Part shown: positions 26,087-34,120 of the stretch, in pieces
Layout of the letters: each line of letters starts with the position of its first letter
How positions within the stretch are numbered: the stretch's first letter is position 1
Assembly (NCBI RefSeq): GCF_000720185.1
Contig: NZ_JOIY01000042.1
Location: forward strand, 1 to 63,073
Direction of reading: 5' to 3'
DNA: 63,073 bases
Source of the DNA: Streptomyces sp. NRRL S-340
Lineage (GTDB): Bacteria > Actinomycetota > Actinomycetes > Streptomycetales > Streptomycetaceae
Program-made: the position numbers and the translations under genes
The notes under the pieces: model-generated
The model's database searches: none
The model's input: only the letters and a program-made list of their open reading frames with translations
What the model was told of the DNA's origin: nothing

Positions 26087-26695
26087 ATGGCGCTACCGCA
26101 CGGGCTGCTGGCACTCCTGGAGGCCGGTCCCCGCTCCGTCTGCGGGCTGCGGGCCGAGTTCGAGGCCCGCACCTCGGCGGCGTGGGCACCGGACCTCGGC
26201 GCGGTCTGCGGGGCACTCGGCCGGCTGGAACGGGACGGCCTGGTCGTCCGCGAGGCGGGGGACGCGGCCGGACGGGCGATCTACGCGCTGACCGGGGCGG
26301 GCCGCGCCGAACTGCGGTCCTGGTACACGCGGCCCGTGCGGCCCGGGCCCGCCGCGCCGGGCGGGCAGCCGCCGGACGAACTGGTCACCAAGCTGGTGCT
26401 GGCCCTGGGAGCGCCCGGCATCGACGTGCGCGACATCGTCGACCGACAGCGCCGGTACGTGTCCGAGGCGCTGCAGGACTGCGTACGGCAGCGGGCGGAG
26501 GTCCTGGCGCGGCTGCCCGCGCACGCTCAGGAGGTGGCCCGGCTGCTGGTCCTGGAGCGGTCGATCTGCCGGGCGGAGGCCGAGTCCCGCTGGCTGGACC
26601 ACTGCGCGGCCCGCCTGGAACGCCTGGGCCGTCAGGGGGACACCCCGGCCGCGCACACGGTGGATCACCCTCCACGGGGGGCACCAGGGAGATGA
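26087..26695 (+). CDS. PadR family transcriptional regulator
   Basis: A 202-residue PadR protein. The winged-helix part LPHGLLALLEAGPRSVCGLR to YALTGAGRAEL occupies residues 2-80. A C-terminal helical dimerisation domain follows, with HAQEVARLLVLERSICRAEA near 150. The target is unknown. CACAAT, six bases upstream of the ATG, may be a leaderless -10. The next gene, bpa, starts 27 bp downstream. Confidence 0.82.
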   Translation: MALPHGLLALLEAGPRSVCGLRAEFEARTSAAWAPDLGAVCGALGRLERDGLVVREAGDAAGRAIYALTGAGRAELRSWYTRPVRPGPAAPGGQPPDELVTKLVLALGAPGIDVRDIVDRQRRYVSEALQDCVRQRAEVLARLPAHAQEVARLLVLERSICRAEAESRWLDHCAARLERLGRQGDTPAAHTVDHPPRGAPGR

Positions 26696-26722
26696 CGCGT
26701 ACGGGTACGAGAGAATGGCGGC

Positions 26723-27262
26723 ATGGAGATGCCGAGGAACGAACGGTCGCCGGAGAATCCGCAGATCCTGGTCGTGGGCCAGGACGGCATGGCGCTCGGG
26801 GGCGGCGGGGACGACGACTCGCGCGAGACCCCGGTCACCGAACAGGTGGAGCAGCCGGCCAAGGTCATGCGGATCGGCAGCATGATCAAGCAACTGCTCG
26901 AAGAGGTGCGTGCCGCTCCTCTCGACGAGGCCAGCCGGGCCCGGCTCAAGGAGATCCACGCCAGCTCGGTCAAGGAGCTGGAGGACGGTCTCGCGCCGGA
27001 GCTGGTCGAGGAACTGGAGCGGCTCTCGCTGCCGTTCACCGACGAGGGGACTCCCAGCGACGCGGAACTGCGCATCGCGCAGGCGCAGTTGGTGGGCTGG
27101 CTGGAAGGACTCTTCCACGGGATCCAGACGACGCTGTTCGCGCAGCAGATGGCCGCCCGAGCCCAGTTGGAGCAGATGCGCCGCGCCCTGCCGCCGGGAG
27201 TCGGCATCGAGGGCGGCGACGACCCCCGCACGGGCGGGCGCTCCGGGGGGCCGTACCTGTAG
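26723..27262 (+). CDS. bpa: bacterial proteasome activator Bpa
   Basis: A 179-residue DUF2587 protein, the ATP-independent ring activator of the actinobacterial 20S proteasome. A disordered acidic N-terminus precedes the four-helix core: VMRIGSMIKQLLEEVRAAPL (about residues 48-67), LKEIHASSVKELEDGLAPEL, and LVGWLEGLFHGIQTTLFAQQ. The C-terminus ends GPYL, equivalent to the GQYL tail that inserts into the proteasome alpha ring in mycobacterial Bpa. It is convergent with a Ser/Thr kinase gene, with a strong hairpin between. Confidence 0.93.
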   Translation: MEMPRNERSPENPQILVVGQDGMALGGGGDDDSRETPVTEQVEQPAKVMRIGSMIKQLLEEVRAAPLDEASRARLKEIHASSVKELEDGLAPELVEELERLSLPFTDEGTPSDAELRIAQAQLVGWLEGLFHGIQTTLFAQQMAARAQLEQMRRALPPGVGIEGGDDPRTGGRSGGPYL

Positions 27263-27295
27263 GGCCTCCTCCGGGCCGCACACGCGGAAGGTGAC

Positions 27296-27330
27296 GTGAG
27301 GGCCCGGCAGCCGAGCTGCCGGGCCCTCAC
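27296..27330. terminator. bidirectional terminator between bpa and the PASTA-like kinase
   Basis: A perfect 15-bp stem (27296-27310 with 27316-27330, core GAGGGCCCGGCAG) closes a 5-nt loop CCGAG. It sits between convergent genes and lacks a T-run. Confidence 0.85.
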
Positions 27331-27404
27331 CCGTCGGAAGACCGTGGCCGGCCGGACCTGTCAGCCGGTGAACCGGTCGCCCGGGTCCGTCCGGGGCCGT
27401 CCGG

Positions 27405-29078
27405 TCAGGACGAGACCGGGTCGCCCGTGGACACGTTGAGCTGGATCACCGGCATCTTGTGCGGGTCGACGTCCGTGTCGGCCGCGGGGAACTGGCTCAT
27501 GACCGTGTCCTGGCCGTACGTGTTCTCGTCCACGTAGTCGACCTTCAGCTGCCAGCCGGCGGCCTGGAGGCACTCCTTGACCGAACCCAGGTACTTGAAC
27601 TGGAAGTTCGGCACCTTGATCAGCTTCGGGTCGTTGTACGACTCCTGCGGTTCCTTGCATTCGCTCTGGCTGATCGTCTTGGAGGTGTCCGGACCGCGGT
27701 GGCCCTCGACGGCGGCCGGGGAGGAGCTGGGGCTCGGGCCGGTGCTGCTGCCCCCGCCTCCGGCGGTGTCCTCCCCGTCCTTGTTCAGCAGGAGCGCGGC
27801 GATCAGGCCGACGACCGCGATCACGGCGACGGCCGCCGACGCGACGATCACCATCCTGTTGTTCCTGCCACCGCCGGACGGGCCCCCCGCCGCGCCGGTG
27901 CCGGACGGCTGCGGGGAGACGCCGTACGGGGGCGGGGTCGAGGCCTGCTGCGGGGCGGCGTAGGGGGAGGCGGCGGACGGGGTCCGGTACCCGGCCTGCT
28001 GCTGCGGGTAGCCGTACGCCGGTGACGGGGTGGCCGGGGCCGGGGTGCCGTACGGGTGCGGTGCCGGGGCCGGCTGGTACGGCGTCTGCACGCTGCCCGC
28101 CACCGGCGGTGCGGCGTCGACCGGCGGGAACACCGCGGAGCCGACGCCCGCGCCGCTCGGCGTCTGGGCGCCCGGCACGATGCTCGGCGGCGCCGCCTGG
28201 AAGGAGGCCGCCACCCGCAGGCACTCGTCGCGCATGGACTCGGCGCTCGGGAAACGCTCGTTGGGGTTCTTCTTCAGCGCGCGGGCCACCAGCGCGTCCA
28301 CCGCCGGGGGCAGCGCGCGGTTGACCGCGGACGGCGCGACCGGCTCCTCCTGCACATGCGCGTACGCGATGGCCAGCGGCGAGTCGGCGTCGAACGGCAG
28401 CCGCCCGGTGACGAGCTGGAACAGCATGATGCCGACCGAGTACAGGTCGGAGCGCGCGTCCACGCCCCGGCCGAGCGCCTGTTCGGGCGAGAGGTACTGG
28501 GGGGTGCCGACGACCATGCCGGTCTGCGTCATCGAGGTGACCCCGGACTGCATGGCCCGGGCGATGCCGAAGTCCATGACCTTGACGACGCCGCGCTTGG
28601 TCACCATCACGTTGCCCGGCTTGATGTCGCGGTGGACCAGGCCCATCTCGTGGCTGATCTCCAGCGCGGCGAGCACGTCCGCGGTGACCTTCAGGGCCTT
28701 GTCGGCGGGCATCGCGCCCTGCTGCCGCACGTCCTCGTCGAGCACGGAACCCAGCGGCCGGCCCTCGATGTACTCCATGACGATGTACGGCGTCGTCATG
28801 CCGTCGACATCGTCCTCGCCGGTGTCGAAGACGGAGACGATGTTCGTGTGCGTGAGCTTCGCCACTGCCTGGGCCTCGCGGCGGAACCGCTCGCGGAACG
28901 CGGGCTCCCGGCCCAGCTCGGTGTGGAGCGTCTTGATCGCGACATGGCGGTCGAGCACGGAGTCGTAGGCGAGGTGCACCGAGGCCATGCCGCCCTCGCC
29001 GAGCAAGTCGCGCAGCTGGTAGCGGCCGCCGGCCAGCGACCGCCCCGCGAACCGGCTTTGCGCGCCGTCCTGGCTCAT
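27405..29078 (-). CDS. transmembrane Ser/Thr protein kinase with PASTA-like domain
   Basis: A 557-residue PknB-class kinase. The cytoplasmic kinase domain has a glycine loop GEGGMASVH (28-36), Lys49, the HRD loop at 149-151 (HRDIKPGNV), DFG at 169-171, and a Thr-rich activation loop (TSMTQTGMVVGTPQYLSPEQ). A Pro/Gln/Tyr-rich linker runs to one membrane helix at about 409-431. The outer part (about 485-550) resembles one PASTA repeat (VPNFQFKYLGSVKECLQAAG). It probably senses cell-wall precursors. It is divergent from a second kinase 399 bp away. Confidence 0.9.
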   Translation of the reverse strand: MSQDGAQSRFAGRSLAGGRYQLRDLLGEGGMASVHLAYDSVLDRHVAIKTLHTELGREPAFRERFRREAQAVAKLTHTNIVSVFDTGEDDVDGMTTPYIVMEYIEGRPLGSVLDEDVRQQGAMPADKALKVTADVLAALEISHEMGLVHRDIKPGNVMVTKRGVVKVMDFGIARAMQSGVTSMTQTGMVVGTPQYLSPEQALGRGVDARSDLYSVGIMLFQLVTGRLPFDADSPLAIAYAHVQEEPVAPSAVNRALPPAVDALVARALKKNPNERFPSAESMRDECLRVAASFQAAPPSIVPGAQTPSGAGVGSAVFPPVDAAPPVAGSVQTPYQPAPAPHPYGTPAPATPSPAYGYPQQQAGYRTPSAASPYAAPQQASTPPPYGVSPQPSGTGAAGGPSGGGRNNRMVIVASAAVAVIAVVGLIAALLLNKDGEDTAGGGGSSTGPSPSSSPAAVEGHRGPDTSKTISQSECKEPQESYNDPKLIKVPNFQFKYLGSVKECLQAAGWQLKVDYVDENTYGQDTVMSQFPAADTDVDPHKMPVIQLNVSTGDPVSS

Positions 29079-29477
29079 CTTCTGCGTCCCCCATGTGCGC
29101 GGCGCCGGCGGCTGCTGCGCCCGCGCGATCGGCTGTCCGTCGACGGTCCCGGGACCGGACCTGACCTGACCGCGTGTCCGGATCTCGATGATCGATAGTG
29201 TTATTCCCGGCCAAGTCTGCCCCAGGGCACTGACACGTCAAGCTCGGTGCCCGTTCCGTGACCGTACGCGAAAGAAGCGTCGCGGAAGCGTTACAGCCGA
29301 CGCAGGGCCGGCTCAGGGGATTTGCACGACGACGGCCGCTCGCGGTTTGATGGCCGGTCCGTCCCGGACCGGTGCCCGCGACGAACCGGGACCGGCGGCT
29401 TGCGCCGAACCTGTAGCGTGGCCGACGGAGACCGTGACAACACCGCGCACCGCGGGCAGAAACGACGGCGAGGACTG
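29079..29477. other. divergent promoter region between two kinase genes
   Basis: Neither strand of these 399 bp encodes a plausible protein. An AT-rich patch at about 29185-29206 (around GATAGTGTTATTC) probably holds promoters, including a minus-strand TAACACTAT stretch. TAGCGT at 29413-29418 is a candidate -10 for the plus-strand kinase, with a leader of about 55-60 nt. Confidence 0.5.
29413..29418 (+). promoter_or_regulatory. candidate -10 (TAGCGT) of the second kinase gene
   Basis: The hexamer matches the other -10 candidates but lies 60 nt before ATG 29478. A GAGGA ribosome site precedes that ATG, consistent with a leadered transcript. Confidence 0.35.
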
Positions 29478-31127
29478 ATGGCACAGACGCAGCGCGCCCA
29501 GGGCCCGTCCGACCCCGAGGCGTCTGGCGGCGGCGGCATGTCGGACGCGCCGGAGCTGTGGGGCAACGGCGGCCTGGTCGGCGACGGCCGCTACCGGCTG
29601 ACGCACCGGCTCGGCCGGGGCGGCATGGCCGAGGTGTTCGCGGCCGAGGACGTGCGCCTGGGGCGAACCGTCGCGGTCAAGCTGCTGCGCGCCGACCTCG
29701 CCGAGGACCCGGTCTCCAAGGCCCGCTTCACCCGCGAGGCCCAGTCGGTCGCCGGCCTCAACCACCATGCCATCGTGGCCGTGTACGACTCCGGCGAGGA
29801 CTCCGTCGGCGGTCAGTCCGTGCCGTACATCGTGATGGAGCTGGTCGAGGGCCGCACCATCCGTGACCTGCTGCTCAACGCCGAGGCGCCGGGCCCCGAG
29901 CAGGCGCTGATCATCGTCTCCGGTGTCCTGGAGGCCCTCGCCTACTCGCACCAGCACGGCATCGTGCACCGTGACATCAAGCCCGCCAACGTCATCATCA
30001 CCGACAACGGTGCCGTGAAGGTGATGGACTTCGGCATCGCCCGCGCCCTGCACGGCGCGTCCACGACGATGACGCAGACCGGCATGGTCATGGGCACCCC
30101 GCAGTACCTCTCCCCCGAGCAGGCCCTGGGCAAGGCCGTCGACCACCGTTCCGACCTGTACGCCACCGGCTGCCTGCTGTACGAACTCCTCGCGCTGCGG
30201 CCCCCGTTCACCGGTGAGACCCCGCTGTCGGTGGTCTACCAGCACGTGCAGGACCTGCCGGTGCCGCCGTCGACGACCTCTCAGGGCGCCTGCCCGCCCG
30301 AACTCGACGGCCTGGTCATGCGGTCGCTCGCCAAGGAGCCCGACGACCGTTTCCAGACGGCCGAAGAGATGCGCGGCATGGTCCAGTACGCGCTGCAGAT
30401 GCTCTACGACCAGGGCGGCCACACCGGCACCTGGCACACCGGCCCGGTGGCCGCGCCCGACGGACGGCACACCCCGGCGACCGGTTTCGCCGGCACGACG
30501 GTGATGCCGCACCACGGCGACGGCCAGGCCGGCACCACGCAGATCCCGCAGCCGATCCTGCCCGCCGGGTACGGCAACGGCGACGACGGCGGCTTCGAGG
30601 GACACGGCAACCAGGGCAGCGGCCGGGGCAAGCTGTGGATCCTCGCCGTGCTGGCCGTGATCGCCATCGCGGCGGGCGTGGCGCTGGCCCTGCACGAGAC
30701 CAGCGGCAAGAGCGGTGGCGGGGACACCGGCACCACCCAGTCGCCGTCGGCCACCCAGTCCACCCAGGACGAGCAGCCCTCGTCCTCCCCGACCGACGAG
30801 TCGACCGGCCGGCCCTCGGACACGTCCACGGAGACGGGCTCGGGTTCGGGCGGCTCCGGCTGGCAGAACCCGCCCTCGCACCGGCCGTCGTGGACGCCGT
30901 CCCAGTCGCCGACGGACGACACGTCCGACGAACCGTCGGGGGAGCCCAGCTCGCACGAGGCGTCCAGCCCGCCGGCGCAGACGCAGTCCCCGGGCACGGG
31001 CGGCGGTCCGGGCGGCGGCGGCACCCCGACCGAGGGGACGAACGAGGGCACCAGCAGCGGCACCGGCGACACCACCGGTACCGCGGCAGGAGCGGCCGGT
31101 GCCGGTGCCGGCGGCGGCGGAACCTGA
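29478..31127 (+). CDS. transmembrane Ser/Thr protein kinase with Ser/Thr-rich outer domain
   Basis: A 549-residue kinase paralogous to the divergent one. Glycine loop GRGGMAEVF (46-54), Lys68, HRDIKPANV (164-172), DFG 184-186, and an activation loop with TTMTQTGMVMGTPQYLSPEQ. One membrane helix lies at about 386-406. Outside there is no PASTA repeat. Instead there are about 140 residues of Ser/Thr/Pro/Gly low complexity, suited to O-glycosylation or wall spanning. It may share substrates with its neighbour but would sense a different signal. Confidence 0.9.
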   Translation: MAQTQRAQGPSDPEASGGGGMSDAPELWGNGGLVGDGRYRLTHRLGRGGMAEVFAAEDVRLGRTVAVKLLRADLAEDPVSKARFTREAQSVAGLNHHAIVAVYDSGEDSVGGQSVPYIVMELVEGRTIRDLLLNAEAPGPEQALIIVSGVLEALAYSHQHGIVHRDIKPANVIITDNGAVKVMDFGIARALHGASTTMTQTGMVMGTPQYLSPEQALGKAVDHRSDLYATGCLLYELLALRPPFTGETPLSVVYQHVQDLPVPPSTTSQGACPPELDGLVMRSLAKEPDDRFQTAEEMRGMVQYALQMLYDQGGHTGTWHTGPVAAPDGRHTPATGFAGTTVMPHHGDGQAGTTQIPQPILPAGYGNGDDGGFEGHGNQGSGRGKLWILAVLAVIAIAAGVALALHETSGKSGGGDTGTTQSPSATQSTQDEQPSSSPTDESTGRPSDTSTETGSGSGGSGWQNPPSHRPSWTPSQSPTDDTSDEPSGEPSSHEASSPPAQTQSPGTGGGPGGGGTPTEGTNEGTSSGTGDTTGTAAGAAGAGAGGGGT

Positions 31128-31146
31128 TCACCTTCTGATCACCCTT

Positions 31147-31185
31147 CACGCGCGCGGGGGCCCTCACGGGCGCCCCGCGCGCGTG
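31147..31185 (+). terminator. strong terminator after the second kinase
   Basis: A 13-bp perfect stem, CACGCGCGCGGGG (31147-31159) with 31173-31185, with a further GCCC/GGGC pairing inside the loop. It starts 20 bp after the stop codon. Confidence 0.8.
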
Positions 31186-31297
31186 CGTGTGTCCGCCCGC
31201 TTGCGCCGGGCGGCGCACGGCTCCCCGGCCCGTCCTGCTCCCTTGGGCGGCCGGTCCTGCCCCTGCCTGCTCCTGCCCCGCTTCCCTGCCGCCCGTC

Positions 31298-32341
31298 CTA
31301 CTCCGCGAACGCCCCGCACACCGCGTCGTACTCGCGGGTCCACCACACCACCAGGGCCGAGGCGGCCGGGAACTGGGGATCGGCGCGGGTGTCGCCGCGC
31401 TCGTAGTGCCAGCGCAGCATCCAGAAGTCGTTCAGACGTTCCCACCACACGCGGTGCACCGCGGCGGCCAGCTCCGAGGACGTGACCCCCGCGGCGCGCC
31501 GGTACGCGCGCGCGTACGCCGTGATCTTCGGCAGGTCCAGGGTGCCGCCGGGCCGCAGGAAGAAGATCGCGGCGGCCCGTACGGTCTCCTCCGCGCGCGG
31601 CTGGACGCCGAGCCGGTCCCAGTCGACGATCGCGGCGGGCGCGTCCCCCTGGTAGAGCACGTTGTAGGGGTGGAAGTCGCCGTGCACCCAGCCGACCGGG
31701 CCGCCGGGCGGCGGCCGGCGGCCGGCGTGCTGCTCCAGGAGGGTGCGGCGCTCCAGGAGCCGGTGCCGGGCCAGCTCGTCGAAGGCGTCCGGCGGGTGGT
31801 GGCGGCGGACGTGGCCGAGCAGGTCGTCGATCAGGGCGAGCGTGTCGGCCGGATCCGCGCTGCGGACGGGATGGGGACTCGTGGCCGGGCGGGTGCGCGC
31901 CTTGGGGGGCATCACGCGCTCCAGGCAGGCGTGCACGGCGCCCAGGAGGGCGCCGAGGCGGGCGCACTGGCCGGTGGTGAGCTGGCCGCCGTGCCGGTGC
32001 CGGCCGTCGATCCACGGGTAGAGGGCGTAGGCGTGGCCGCCGACGACGGCGACCGTGCGCCCGTCCCGGCCCGCGAGCGCCGGCGCCACGGGGACGCCGA
32101 GGTCGGCGAGGCGCTGGGTGGCGCGGTGCCGGCGGGCGATCGAGGCCGGGTCGGCGGTGTCGGGGTCGAAGTGGTGCTTGAGGAAATAGCGGCCGCGGGT
32201 GGTGCACAGCCGGTAGCCGCGGTTGAGCAGCCCCTGATCGACCGGCTCGCAGGTGACGGCGGAACCGGCGGCGAACTGGCGCAACAGGGCACCCAGAGGG
32301 GGCGCGTGGGGCACAGAGGGTGGTACACATGAGCGCGGCAC
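31298..32341 (-). CDS. aminoglycoside phosphotransferase-fold (APH) kinase
   Basis: A 347-residue APH-family small-molecule kinase. It has LNRGYRLCTTRGRYFLKHH with the ATP-contact Lys in FLKHH near residue 55, the catalytic loop VHGDFHPYNVL (about 217-227) with the HxDxxxxN pattern, and VDWDRLG as the metal-binding DxD equivalent. The substrate is unknown; such enzymes phosphorylate sugars, choline-like compounds or antibiotics. GTG 32341 is supported by TAACAT seven bases upstream; GTG 32314 is an alternative. Confidence 0.82.
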   Translation of the reverse strand: MPRSCVPPSVPHAPPLGALLRQFAAGSAVTCEPVDQGLLNRGYRLCTTRGRYFLKHHFDPDTADPASIARRHRATQRLADLGVPVAPALAGRDGRTVAVVGGHAYALYPWIDGRHRHGGQLTTGQCARLGALLGAVHACLERVMPPKARTRPATSPHPVRSADPADTLALIDDLLGHVRRHHPPDAFDELARHRLLERRTLLEQHAGRRPPPGGPVGWVHGDFHPYNVLYQGDAPAAIVDWDRLGVQPRAEETVRAAAIFFLRPGGTLDLPKITAYARAYRRAAGVTSSELAAAVHRVWWERLNDFWMLRWHYERGDTRADPQFPAASALVVWWTREYDAVCGAFAE

Positions 32342-32348
32342 GCGCCAG

Positions 32349-32354
32349 ATGTTA
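32349..32354 (-). promoter_or_regulatory. -10 (TAACAT) for a leaderless APH-kinase transcript
   Basis: Read on the minus strand, TAACAT ends seven bases before GTG 32341, matching the leaderless spacing seen elsewhere in the window. Confidence 0.45.
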
Positions 32355-32608
32355 GGGCACCGGCCGAGGCTGTGAGCTGGGGCTTGTCACAGACAGTCGT
32401 CGACAGTCGCTTTCGGTCACACAAGATCACCGTGCCGTTCTCCCTTCGTCCCGGTTTCGGGGCCCTCGGCCGCTCGGGGGAGGGCGCGGTCAAGAGCGGT
32501 TCCGGCCAGTCGTGAACTCTTCCCGACCAAGGGGTGACCGGGATAACGTGCCGGTGTTCCGGCCCCCTGCAAGGCTGTGACCAGCGGCTGCCCCGAACGC
32601 CCGGCGAG

Positions 32609-32647
32609 GTACTTGGACGTCCAAGCGAAAGTACTTGGAAATCCAAG
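32609..32647. promoter_or_regulatory. tandem palindromic operators before the second bkd operon
   Basis: Two copies of GTACTTGG-NNNN-CCAAG-type sites: CTTGGACGTCCAAG (32612-32625, a perfect palindrome) and CTTGGAAATCCAAG (32634-32647, perfect 6-bp arms). Including the leading GTA they are direct repeats with a 22-bp period, so two dimers would bind the same face of the helix. They lie about 195 bp before the E1 alpha start. I see no other copy in the window, and the binding protein is not identified. Confidence 0.72.
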
Positions 32648-32842
32648 GAAACACGCAGGTCAGGAGGGGTTTCCCAGAAATGTGGAGCACTGGGTAACGT
32701 GGCTGTTGCAGGGCGCTCGCCGGGGCACCTGTCACGCCTGTTCCCGGCCGAGTGGCACCCACCCCGTGCCCGGTGGTCCAAAACAGGTGAGCCGCACTGG
32801 CCTACCGGCAACCCCGGGGGCCGGACCGACGGAGGAGCACAC

Positions 32843-34120
32843 GTGACCGAGGAGAGCACTGCCGCGCGCACACCGCGACGCAGCGCCGGGAGCAAGGCCG
32901 GGACGTCCGGCACGAAGGCGGCCGGCGGCAAGACGGCCGGCACCAGGACGGCCCGCACGAAGGCGGCCGGCACCAAGCGCACCACCAGCACCGCCGGCAC
33001 CAGCGCCGGGAAGGCCGCGGCAGCCGCCGCGAACGGCGCCGAGCCCGGCCTCGTGCAGCTGCTGACGCCCGAGGGCGAGCGCGTCGAGAACGCCGAGTAC
33101 GACCGGTACGTCGCCGGCGTCACCGCCGACGAACTGCGCGGCCTGTACCGCGACATGGTGCTCACCCGGCGCTTCGACGCCGAGGCGACCGCCCTGCAGC
33201 GCCAGGGCGAGCTGGGCCTGTGGGCCTCGCTGCTCGGCCAGGAGGCCGCCCAGATCGGCTCGGGGCGCGCCCTGAACGACGACGACTACGTCTTCCCGAC
33301 CTACCGCGAGCACGGTGTGGCCTGGTGCCGCGGCGTCGACCCGGCCAACCTGCTCGGCATGTTCCGCGGCGTGAACAACGGCGGCTGGGACCCCAACAGC
33401 AACAACTTCCACCTGTACACGATCGTCATCGGCTCCCAGACGCTGCACGCCACCGGCTACGCGATGGGCATCGCCAAGGACGGCGCGGACTCGGCGGTCA
33501 TCGCCTACTTCGGTGACGGCGCCTCCAGCCAGGGCGACGTCGCGGAGTCCTTCACCTTCTCCGCCGTCTACAACGCCCCCGTGGTGTTCTTCTGCCAGAA
33601 CAACCAGTGGGCGATCTCCGAGCCGACCGAGAAGCAGACCCGGGTGCCGCTCTACCAGCGCGCCCAGGGCTACGGCTTCCCCGGCGTCCGCGTCGACGGC
33701 AACGACGTGCTCGCCTGCCTCGCGGTCACCAGGTGGGCGCTGGAGCGCGCCCGCGCCGGAGAGGGCCCGACCCTGGTCGAGGCGTACACCTACCGCATGG
33801 GCGCCCACACCACCTCCGACGACCCCACCCGCTACCGCCACGACGACGAGCGCGCCGCCTGGGAGGCGAAGGACCCGATCCTGCGCCTTCGCCGCCACCT
33901 GGAGGCCGCAAACCACGCGGACGAGGGATTCTTCGCGGAACTCGAGGCCGAGAGCGAGGCGTTGGGAAGGCGAGTGCGCGAAGCGGTCCGCGGCATGCCC
34001 GACCCGGACCACTTCGCCATCTTCGAGAACGTGTACGCGGACGGGCACGCGCTCGTCGACGAGGAGCGCGCTCAGTTCGCCGCCTACCAGGCGTCGTTCG
34101 CGGATGAAGGGGGTCACTGA
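32843..34120 (+). CDS. bkdA2: branched-chain 2-oxo acid dehydrogenase E1 alpha with Lys/Ala/Thr-rich tail (second set)
   Basis: A 425-residue E1 alpha, paralogous to the gene at 15963. Residues about 8-65 are a Lys/Arg/Ala/Thr/Gly tail (units like GTKAAGGKTAGTRTA) resembling histone H1-type or nucleoid-protein tails and absent from the first copy. The catalytic part has GDGASSQGDVAESFTFSA then QNNQ for ThDP binding and YRMGAHTTSDDPTRYR, the loop phosphorylated in mammalian branched-chain E1. That makes branched-chain keto acids a likely substrate. The GTG start has a GGAGGAG site. Coupled to E1 beta by TGATG. Confidence 0.86.
   Translation: MTEESTAARTPRRSAGSKAGTSGTKAAGGKTAGTRTARTKAAGTKRTTSTAGTSAGKAAAAAANGAEPGLVQLLTPEGERVENAEYDRYVAGVTADELRGLYRDMVLTRRFDAEATALQRQGELGLWASLLGQEAAQIGSGRALNDDDYVFPTYREHGVAWCRGVDPANLLGMFRGVNNGGWDPNSNNFHLYTIVIGSQTLHATGYAMGIAKDGADSAVIAYFGDGASSQGDVAESFTFSAVYNAPVVFFCQNNQWAISEPTEKQTRVPLYQRAQGYGFPGVRVDGNDVLACLAVTRWALERARAGEGPTLVEAYTYRMGAHTTSDDPTRYRHDDERAAWEAKDPILRLRRHLEAANHADEGFFAELEAESEALGRRVREAVRGMPDPDHFAIFENVYADGHALVDEERAQFAAYQASFADEGGH

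Larger units (their letters stand above)
32342..32842. other. upstream regulatory region of the second bkd operon
   Basis: This 501-bp stretch contains no believable gene. It holds the APH-kinase promoter at its left end and a pair of palindromes at 32609-32647. A GGAGGAG ribosome site lies at its right end, before GTG 32843. A CAGTCGTCGACAGTCG stretch near 32396 is a small repeat of unknown meaning. Confidence 0.5.
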
